NCBI GenBank assembly: GCA_023375785.1
Contig: SZWC01000551.1
Span: forward strand, 169,191-233,190
Direction of reading: 5' to 3'
Length of the DNA: 64,000 nt
Source: Penium margaritaceum
Lineage: Eukaryota > Streptophyta > Zygnematophyceae > Desmidiales > Peniaceae
Of this stretch, positions 55,890-64,000 are shown piece after piece; the stretch's first letter is position 1; every line of letters begins with the position of its first letter. A program made the translations under genes and the position numbers. Under the pieces are notes generated by a model. It searched no databases. It saw only the letters and a list, made by a program, of their open reading frames with translations, and was not told the origin of the DNA.

Positions 55890-58303
55890 ATGGCTGCGAT
55901 AGGCGTGATCATAGCAGCTTAGCCTTTGGAAAGGCTTGAATGACGTGCCAACTTCATGTTTTAGAAGGCACGTACCCGCTTTCTTTTGGAGGAGAGGGGC
56001 TTTTGGGAGGTGGTGAGCGGCAAAGAGCGCATCTCGTCTACACAAGCAAAAGGAGTCACTATAATAGAGGAAATGGTACAAAAGACATCCTAAAAATGTG
56101 CAACAGATGCAAATTCATGTACAACAGCAGCAGCGGCATATGAGGAGTGGAAGGAGAAACAGATGCAGGCCTACAGGCTACTTGTCAACACCATCTACGA
56201 CCCACATCTTTAGCATGTGACTAACAAGACTAGTGTAAAAGAGAGGTGGGATATGTTGTACAAGAAGTATGAGAGCAAGGATTCTGCATTCCTCATGCTT
56301 TTGGAGTAGAAGATGATGGTGTTGAAAATACAGGGTGGCGAAAGGAGAGAGGCGCATTAAGACTACGCAAAGGAGTTGGCGAAGCAGTTGAAAGTGGCCG
56401 GCAACCCTGTGGAAGACACGCGCTTTGTCCCCCTCTTGCTTGTTGTGAGGGAACTCCTAACGAATCATTACACGGTGCGAGAACGTTGGAGTGCCAGCTG
56501 ACTCTCGACTTGAACTTTATCTGCACGCACGTGATGTAGGTATAACTATATCGCAATGCAGCAAAGCACAATTGTGGCAGCAGCAGCAGTAAAGCAGCTT
56601 TCATGGCCATGTGCTCACGCAACCAGCAGCAACAGCAGTCCGAGCAGAAGAAGGGCAAGAAGAAAGGCAAGTGCCACTATTTCCCAAAAGAGAACTACAA
56701 GAAAGAGTGTTTTAAGTTCGAGAGGGACCAGAAGGAGCAGCAGCAGCATTAGCAAAAGTAGCATTCTCTAAAGCAACAGCAGCAGCCGTCACGGCAACGT
56801 GAGCAGTAGTAGCAATAGCAAAAGCAGACCAGGGTGCGCCATTTTGGCAACATGAACGTTGCCAAGGAAGTGCGCGACCGCTTCTTCATGGAGAAGTCTG
56901 ATATGTCAGAGGAGGAGCAGGCAAATCTGGTGTGGTATAAGGACTCAGGGTATACAAAGATTCTACTGTACCACAAGGAGTGGTTTACACAGCTACTATC
57001 CATTCCCCGCGAACTGATTGCTTTAGGTGATGATCGGGTGGTCTATGCTGAGGCGATTGGGATTGTCGATATGTGGTTGGAAACACCGCGTGACATTGAA
57101 GTGGGAGAGTTCCATGGCGTGTAGTAACTACCTTATGCTGCGTTCAATCTTCTTTCAGTGTCCTCTCTCACCAACACAGGATTGCGAGTTGTCTTTAACG
57201 CTAACTATGGCTATATCCTCGACAAGGAAAAAGAAGAGTTGGACAAGTTCGTGAAGGAAGGCGACATGTACTGCTTATTTGGGGTGACCAAGATCTCGCA
57301 AAACTAGAGTCTTGCAGTAGTGGTGTAGGCCACAGATGGCAAATTTTGGTATGTGTGCTACAGCCACGTCGGCATGCGCGCCTTGGAGCAACTTCACACA
57401 AAGTAGATGGTGCGTAACTTGCACACCATCTCTAACTTTGAGCGGCAGTTGTGCATCTGCTGTTTGGAGGGGAAGCAACATCGCGAGGTGTTCTTTGGAG
57501 AAGGAGAGCGCGCGAAGGAAGTGTAGGAGCTGGTCCACACATACTTATGTAGCCCAATGCAGACCCAGAGCTTCTGGAGGCTCTAGGTATTTTCTCGTCT
57601 TCGTTGATGATTTCAGGCGTTACACTATGTATTTCCTTTCCTCCAAGGACCAGTGCTTTGTCAGGTTCAAGGAGTTGAAGGCCATTGTGTAGAACCAAAC
57701 TGGCAAGAAAGTCAAAGCGCTGCGTAGCGAACGAGATGGAGAGTACTTGAGTAAGGAGTTCCACGAATACCTCCTAGCAACTGGCATTAAGGTTCAGCGG
57801 ACCGCACCATACTTGCCGCAGCAGAACGGCATAGCAAAGGGCACCAACTGCACCATCGTTGAGTCGGCACGCTCCATGCTACACGCGACCCGGCTCACCT
57901 CTGACTTCTAGGCCAAAGTAGTGAGCACTGCGGTGTACACCAAGAACCGTAGTCGAGCCAAGGCATTGGAGCATATGACACAATACGAGGCGTGGTTTGG
58001 CATGAAGCGGAGAGTCGGTCATCTTTGCATGTTTGGTAGCTTGGTACACATGCACGTGCCCAAGGAGAAGCGGCAGAATTGGGACGCAAAGAGCGCACAG
58101 ATGCTGATGATCGGCTATGACGTGGCAAGCAAGGTGTATCGTCTGTACAAGAGGGATAATGGCCACATCATCATCTCCATCGTGTTGTTTCCAATGAAAG
58201 AAACATCATAGCTACCAACATCTTCTGCGAAGAGGCAGCAACCAGCAACTGATGGAGCAGTGGGAGCAGACATTCTCCTTCACCTTGCCTCTCATGAACC
58301 TTT
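55890..58303 (+). pseudogene. gag: A15 gag, protease and integrase remains
   Basis: Starts near 55890 (MAAIGVIIAA-like). The Gag core spans about 56130-56540 and the knuckle region about 56665-56710, followed by glutamine-coding repeats. Protease lies near 56930-57240 and pre-integrase near 57340-57480. The integrase core is about 57530-57860 and its C-terminal part reaches 58210. The sequence ends in the linker where the inverted LTR pair begins. It is a fossil with many breaks. Confidence 0.8.
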
Positions 58304-59652
58304 TGTTGGGAAAAGAGCCATGCAGCTCAGTTTCAGGTCCACTCAAGCAAGATCAAGGAAACTACAACATGCATATTCCAATATTCCATCAGAAATTACG
58401 GTTGGAAAGATCAAATGGAAAAATGTCTACGATCCCAGTTTCATGCCTATCTAGTGGTCGAATTCAAAAATATGAATTTCAATGTTTCCTGGACCATCAA
58501 CCCCCGGCGTCTAGGTGACCATGGGGGATGGCTGCATGCCTCAGCCTGAAAAAGAATAATACAAGAGGTCCGAGGTCAAGACCTGATGAGAGAAATATCG
58601 AAAATGGTCCTAGATTCTTGGGTTGCCTTCTCAGAGTGTGCTGAGGGGGAAAAAGGTATCTCTCTTTACTCTTTAGGTCAAGTGAGATCCTTCTTTCTTG
58701 ACATGGATACATGGCGATTCTGCATGGGATTGTAGGTTATGTGACCACTAAGAGTATGCGATGAGAGCATTTTCTCGCTCTCTAGGTCCTGTGTGAGTGG
58801 TCAGCCTTATTGCTAGGGTGATTTCCTCTGTTTTATAAGAATATGGACTCTAGTGTGTGAGTCTTAGCCTCCATGGCTAACTAGTGTACCATGTGAGAGG
58901 ACTGACTTGCCCAAGTCCTAGCTCTATATGTACTCCATTATTTTACTACTCCAAGGACATCACATGCAAGGGCATCACTTTTGCTGAAGAATGGTTATAA
59001 AATCACTCCAAATTATAGACTACATATAGAGATAGAGCTTGGGCATATGAACCCTCTCACAAGCCACACCACTTAGCCATGGAGGCTAAGGCTGACACAC
59101 TATAGTCCACCATCTCACAGAGGAGAGTAAAATAGTCTAGCAATCAGGCTGACCACTCACCCACGACCTAGACAGCTAGAAAATGCTCTCATGGAAAACT
59201 CTTAGTGGTCACATAATCCGCAATCCCATGGAGAATGGCCATGTGTCCATGGCAAGCACACAAGGATCTCACCTTACCTCAAATGTAAGGAGAGGTACCT
59301 TTTTCCTAATTAGCACACTCTGAAAAGGCAACCCAAGAATCTAGGACCTTTTTTCGATATTTCTCCAAACAGGTCTTGATCGTGGACCTCTTGCCTTTTT
59401 CTTTTCTCAGGCTAAGACATGGAGCCATTGCCCTTAGTCACCCAGATACCAGCAGTGGATGACCCCGGAAACTTCGAGGATTCATATCTCCCAATCCATT
59501 TGCTTGATCGGCGTAAACAAGAACCGTAGAGAATTTGCCACCTGATCTTTCTAATGGTTAAGACAGATTGAAGATCGAGATAGGCATCTAGTAGTTTCTC
59601 GGATCTTGCTTGTGTGGACCCAAAACTGAGCCGGATGGCTCCTTTCCCAACA
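58304..59652. repeat. Head-to-head pair of partial A LTRs inside A15
   Basis: A plus-strand A LTR (58304 to about 58957, starting TGTTGGGAAA) is joined to a minus-strand A LTR (about 58958-59652, ending TTTCCCAACA). Each lacks a little sequence at the joint. The outer ends form an inverted repeat, so the whole block could fold back on itself. No target duplication is seen (CCTTT left, CAGCT right). It could stem from two insertions, one inside the other, followed by loss, or from inversion. Confidence 0.8.
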
Positions 59653-60842
59653 CAGCTGAGGACTTTGAGATTCACCACATGGATGTCAAGACGGCATTCT
59701 TGAACGGTGGCTTGGAGGATGAAATCTATATATAGCTGGCGCATGGACCCATCATGGATGGCCATGACCACCTGGTTTGCCATCTGCAGGAGTCATTGTA
59801 TGGCCTCAAGGAAGCGTCAGGTGTTTGGAACCTGAAATTGGATGCGACGCTTCAGTGCATGGGGTTTGAGCGCAGTGAATATGACTATAGCATTTATCGG
59901 TGGCAGCATGGTCATGAGGTCCTCATCATCATCATCTACGTGGATGACGTGCTCCTCCTTTCCAACAGCATGTCTGCACTTCAAGAGTTTAAGGAGGCCA
60001 TGCGGGAGCGGTTCAACATGTATCATCTCAAGAGGCATCATACTTCCCTTAGATTCAAATCATGTGTGACCGCAAATCACGCTCTCTCTTGCTACAGCAA
60101 AGCCGTTATATCAAGGATGTTTTGGAGTGGTTTGGCATGGCGGATGCAATTGAGCAGCAGAAAAACTAGAGTGCTGTCGGTATTCTCATGTGCTTTTTGG
60201 TGGCAACCAGGCAAGATCTTGCATAGGCTGTGAGCTTTGTGAGCCAGTACATGGCGAACCCCAAACTTGAGCACGTGAAGGCAATGAAGCGGATCTTCCG
60301 CTACCTTGCTACATCCATCAACATCGGCATCACCTATAATAGCAACAACAACAACATCATCGGCAATACAGACACAGATTGGGCTTCAAACCCTGAGGAC
60401 CACAAGTCCATCTCTGGACATGTGTTCCTCATGAATGATGGGACCATCAACTGGTGCAGCAAGCGGCAGGTGGTTGTGGCCACCTCAAACACGGAAGCTG
60501 AGCATGTCTCTCACAGCTTTGGAGCCAAGGAAGCAGTTTGGCTTCAACATCTCATGGCGGAGATGAGTGGGCGTACAGTGGTGCCAGTTCCTGTGTGCCT
60601 TGATAACCTGAGCGCAATCATGCTCGCTTAGAATCCTAAGCACCATGTTTGCACTAAGTACATTGACATCGCATATCATTTCATCAGGCACATAGTGAAG
60701 GACGGTACTATCAAGCTGGAGTTTAGTCCAAGCAAGAAGCAAGTCGCTGATTTCTGCACCAAGCCTGTGACCCGTGAGAAGCAGGAGCTTTGCATGAAGG
60801 CATGTGGACTTAGTGCATACTGACTGCAGCAAAGTGGAAGAT
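59653..60842 (+). pseudogene. pol: A15 reverse transcriptase, RNase H and polypurine tract
   Basis: Sequence resumes at [18 protein letters not shown] (reverse transcriptase). It contains the YVDD motif at 59937-59948, RNase H blocks (NTDTDWASN near 60365, NTEAEH near 60487, VCLDNLSAI near 60595) and ends with the tract AAAGTGGAAGAT at 60831-60842. It is a fossil with several breaks. Confidence 0.82.
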
Positions 60843-61572
60843 TGTTGGAAAAAGAGCCATCCGGCTCGGTTTCATGTCCTTACGAGCAAGTTCTAGGAAA
60901 CTACGTGATGGCCTCCCCGATTGTCCATCTGTCTTTACCATTCAGAAGATCAGCTGGAAAATTGTCAACGGTGTTAGTTTAAGGCCCATCCAAAAGTCGC
61001 ATTGGGATATATGAATTTTTGGTATTTTGTGGTCATCGACAGCTAGTATTTGGGTGACCATGGGCGATGGCTCCATGCCTTAGCCTGAGAAAAGAAAGAG
61101 GCAAGAGGTCAATACTCGATGGGAGAGATATCGAAAAAGGTCCTAGATTCTTTGGTTGCCTTGTCAGAGTGTGCTCACTAATAAAAAGGTACCTCTTGTT
61201 ACTTTTTAGGTGAGGTGACTTCCTTGTGTACTAGCCAAGGACACATGGCAATTGTTCATGGGATTGTGGGTTATGTGACAACTAGGAGTATTCCATGAGA
61301 GCATTTTCTAGCTCTCTATATTGTGTGTGAGTGGTCAGCCTGCAGGCTAGGCTGATTTCTTCTCTTGTGTGAGATTATGGACTCTAGTGTGTGAGTCTTA
61401 GCCTGCATGGCTAAGTGGTGTGGCTTTTGAGAGTGCTGACTTGTCCAAGTTCTAGCTCTATATGTACGCCATCATTTTGAGTCATTCAACAGCTACTCTT
61501 CAGCACAAGTGATGCCCTTCCAGTCCCACATGTTTGCTGCACCAAGGGTCCTCTCCTGCACTTCCATTAACA
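60843..61572 (+). repeat. 3' LTR of A15 (730 bp)
   Basis: TGTTGGAAAAAG to CATTAACA. Family-B LTR sequence (GAGCGCCATGTAGGC) resumes directly afterwards. Confidence 0.86.
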
Positions 61573-61979
61573 CAGAGCGCCATGTAGGCAGGGGGATGAT
61601 GCAGTCCAGATTGCTCCAAACATAACTCATCCACAGAGCCAGTACGCGCCTAGGTAGGAGGCTGATTCTGAGACTAAAGGAACCTGTCAGTTACTTGTCA
61701 TTAAGTACAGTTCCTATCCTTGACACTCTGAATAGAGTTGTCCACCAGAGGCAGATACTAAAGTAGCATTGGTTGATCTAAGCCCTAGGAGTTCACTCCG
61801 TACGCAAAAGTGACCAGGTTTCAAGGATACAATGCAAGGAAGTAATTCCTATGAACTGCACAGTGTGGAAAAGTGGCTCTGAGCATGACATCATCTCTTG
61901 GTTGCAATACCAAGAGCGGTCGGCGGGCATCATTGTGTCGGAATCCATTTTCTAGACCGTTGCCTTAGGCAATTTGACA
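61573..61979 (+). repeat. 3' LTR of B13, right part
   Basis: Continues the LTR interrupted at 54527 and ends TTTGACA at 61979. The two parts together are 772 bp, the normal family-B LTR length. Confidence 0.83.
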
Positions 61980-63776
61980 CTGATCATCTGCTTGTCATCA
62001 GTTAGGTTGTTGAACAAGTTGAAGACAGATCTCTGCAACAGTTTGAAGATGAAGGACATGAGTCCGCTCGAGTTCTTTGTGAGGATAGCCATCCATCGCA
62101 ATCGAGTAGTAGGCACCATGGAGTTGAACCAGACCAATTAGATCATGGAGGTCCTCAAGTGCTAAAATATGGAGGATTACAACCCCATCAGCACCCCCAT
62201 GACAACAAGCATCAAGCTCTCTTCCATGAGCCCCAGCACAAAAGCAGAACGGCGTCATATGGAGAACATTTCCTACCTGTCTCATGTATGCCATGGTTGA
62301 AACATGCCCCTACATTTGCTTTGCTGTGGGACAAGTGAATAGGTTTGTGGCCAACCGAGGGCCACAGTACTGGCAAGCAGTCAAGCGCATCATGCGCCAT
62401 CTAGAGAAGACCCGACACATGGGGCTCTTGTTTGGAGGCTATGAAGGAACTAGCCTGCTGCGGCTCGTGTGCTACTCAGACGCCAAGTGGGGAGGAACAA
62501 TCATTGACAAGAAGTCCACCTCGGGCTTTGTGTGCCTCTTGAATGGTTCTGCAGTCTCTGGGGCACGCAAAAAGCAAGACTTTGTCCCCCTCTCTCCTGT
62601 TGAGGTAGAGTATATCACTCGGTTAGAAGCATGCAAGGAGATATAGTGGCTATGCAGTTTGCTTGCCGAGATGGAAGTGCCACAAACTGAGGCAACAAAG
62701 GTCCGCATCTTAAACAAGAGTGCCATGAAAAAAGCATAGGACGATGTCATCTCTTGGCGGACCAATCACATTCATATCAGGTACCACAACTCACGCGAAC
62801 TGGTCGCAAAGGAGATCGTGGACTAGGAATACATGGAGACAAGGACAATTCTTGCAAATTGCATGACAAAGGCAAAAATCAGAAAATTATACCCTACATG
62901 TCCTCGAGGCATCAGCATGGTCAACACCGCGAACGTAGACGGAGACCAAGACTGCAAGAGAGAGGAGAGATCTCACAGCTAATGCACAGAGGTACAACGG
63001 AGAGTTTATTGATCTGATATTCTCCTTGTCCATGGCTGACATTTAGACAGGCATAGGATGGAGTAGGCATGCAGTGCTCCCTTGGAGTAAGTTGCCTAAA
63101 TGTTGTCCAAATAGACAAGGCATGCAGTGTTCCTTTCGAGCAAGTCCCCTTGGTCTAAACTGGATAGTATAGCCAACAAACACTACCTAGGACAACTCCT
63201 TGTGGCCTAGATGTTCTAGAGCTAGTCTTTAGAGCAAGAGGTTATTGGGACAAATCCCTTCCTTCTGACTAATTTTCTTTTTGACTAAAAGGGTGACAGG
63301 AAGGTTCCAAGAGACATATTAGAATGTTCCAGGGTACTTCCTAGTAGTTTGTGCCACTTGGCATTCACACGGAGCGCCATGTAGGCAAGGGGGATGATGA
63401 AATCCAGATTGCCCCCAAAGTGGCTCATCCAAGGATCCACGGCACGCCTAGGCTAGAGGCCGGCTCTACGACCATAAGAACCTGTCATTTCCCTCTCATT
63501 GAGTATAGTTCACACCATTAAAACTACTAACAGAGTTTTCTACCAAAGTCCACACTAAAGAAGCATTGGTTGGTCTAAGCCCCAGGAGTTTACTCCTCAC
63601 GCGAAATTGAGCAAGTGCTTAGGACACAATGGAAGGAAGTGATTCCTATGAACTGCTTAGTATGGAACCTTGGCTGTGAGGGTAATATCATCTCTTGGTT
63701 ACAATACCAAGAGCGGTTGGCGGGAACAATTGTGTCTAAACCCATTTTCTAGACCGTCATCTAAGGCAGGTTGACA
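61980..63776 (+). mobile_element. pol: Copia-B pol and 3' LTR (right half, probably of B12)
   Basis: Directly after the B13 LTR, family-B reverse transcriptase begins mid-domain (DHLLVISS-like, near 61980). RNase H follows (YSDAKWGG near 62475, SPVEVEY near 62598), then a short 3' untranslated stretch with a purine run. A complete B LTR at 63006-63776 closes it. Orientation fits the left half B12 (38736-41461). The pol between the two halves is not all present. It is a fossil with many breaks. Confidence 0.75.
63006..63776 (+). repeat. 3' LTR of the outer B element (771 bp)
   Basis: TATTGATCTGATATTCTCC to GGTTGACA, full length. It is preceded by a purine-rich stretch and followed by the start of an A LTR. 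Confidence 0.83.
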
Positions 63777-64000
63777 AGAAAGGACCCATCCAACTCAGTT
63801 TCTGGTCCACAGGAGTAAGTTTGAATAAACTACCAAAATGCCTACTTGGATCGTCAATCCAATTACATCACTCGAAAGATCACGTAGCATTATGTCAACA
63901 GTCCAAGTTTCATGCGGATCCAACCGACAGACTGTACGATGTGAATTTTTTTAACTTCCCAGATCATCGACTGCCGGTATCGAGGTGACCATGGGCGATG
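63777..64000 (+). mobile_element. Start of a further Copia-A LTR (A16), runs off the right edge
   Basis: The first 224 bp of an A LTR, recognisable by CATCCAACTCAGTTTCTGG and GGTCCACAGGAG, down to ACCATGGGCGATGG at the window end. It begins exactly where the B LTR ends. The first bases of the two families are alike here, so the boundary may shift by about five bases. It is diverged and old. Confidence 0.78.

Larger units (their letters stand above)
54528..61572 (+). mobile_element. Copia-A copy A15, old, with nested inverted LTRs
   Basis: This plus-strand element has a 5' LTR at 54528-55252, a primer site at 55255-55266, gag from about 55890, pol to 58303 and again 59653-60836, a polypurine tract at 60831-60842 and a 3' LTR at 60843-61572. 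A pair of head-to-head A LTRs at 58304-59652 interrupts pol between the integrase linker and reverse transcriptase. The LTRs differ by roughly a fifth or more by eye, and there are more than twenty breaks, so it is the oldest near-complete A copy here. The flanks (ACAAG left, CAGAG right) are at best a decayed target duplication. The host is the 3' LTR of B13. Confidence 0.85.
41462..61979 (+). mobile_element. Copia-B copy B13, both LTRs, holding A13, A14 and A15
   Basis: This plus-strand family-B element now spans over 20 kb because of nested insertions. Its own parts are: 5' LTR 41462-42015, primer site 42018-42031, leader to 42180 resuming at 48439, gag from 48649, pol to 52302 resuming at 53843, and 3' LTR 54163-54527 resuming at 61573-61979. 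A13 sits in the leader, A14 in RNase H and A15 in the 3' LTR. Removing the three inserts in thought leaves the standard family-B order. It carries many breaks, and the two LTRs are strongly diverged, so it is old. Confidence 0.82.

Noticed and set aside
58304-59652. Fold-back DNA transposon with long terminal inverted repeats
   Set aside because: Both arms are recognisable partial A LTRs and no transposase or target duplication is seen.

Overview
The window is a 64 kb block of nested LTR retrotransposons, with no host gene, rRNA, tRNA or CRISPR array that I can support. Two Ty1/copia families account for nearly every base. The plant-type primer binding site, the copia domain order and the heavy nesting point to a streptophyte (land plant or charophyte) nuclear genome. 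I cannot name the species. The half-tRNA priming site of family B hints weakly at a non-seed lineage. Isolated N runs and single n characters show a gapped draft assembly.

Family A ('Copia-A') has LTRs of about 735 bp (TGTTGG...CCAACA). Its primer site TGGTATCAGAGC matches the 3' end of initiator methionine tRNA. Its Gag has one CCHC knuckle followed by a glutamine-rich tail, and its Pol order is protease, integrase, reverse transcriptase, RNase H. Family B ('Copia-B') has LTRs of about 720-770 bp (TGTTGACC...GGTTGACA), a long repeat-bearing leader, a different CCHC Gag and a different Pol. Just inside its 5' LTR lies a match to the anticodon arm, not the 3' end, of initiator methionine tRNA, as in Drosophila copia.

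Layout: 1-881 is the 5' end of a minus-strand A copy (A1). 882-2446 is an A pol fragment (A2), and 2447-3452 a minus-strand B end (B3). 3453-7676 is an A copy (A4) with a small minus-strand A copy (A3) nested in its LTR. 7677-14641 is B pol (B5), split by the young A copy A5 at 7791-13037. 14642-17787 is B6, and 17788-20478 is A7. 20479-30851 is B8, split by the youngest A copy, A9, at 22003-28636. 30852-37159 is A10 (minus strand). 37160-38735 is a minus-strand B piece (B11) holding a solo A LTR. 38736-63776 is a deep nest: an outer B element (B12, two halves) is split by a second B element (B13, 41462-61979), which itself holds A13 (42181-48438), A14 (52303-53842) and A15 (54528-61572). A15 in turn holds an inverted pair of A LTRs. 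63777-64000 is the start of another A LTR (A16).

Both families are fossils to different degrees. A5 and A9 look recent: their LTR pairs differ by roughly 1-2 percent by eye, and their 5-bp target duplications are exact. A13 is intermediate, A10 and A15 are older, and all B copies are heavily decayed. Most assembly gaps fall in the young A copies, and three gaps are flanked by exact or near-exact duplicated sequence that is probably artefactual. Domain and family calls were made by reading; no database search was run.
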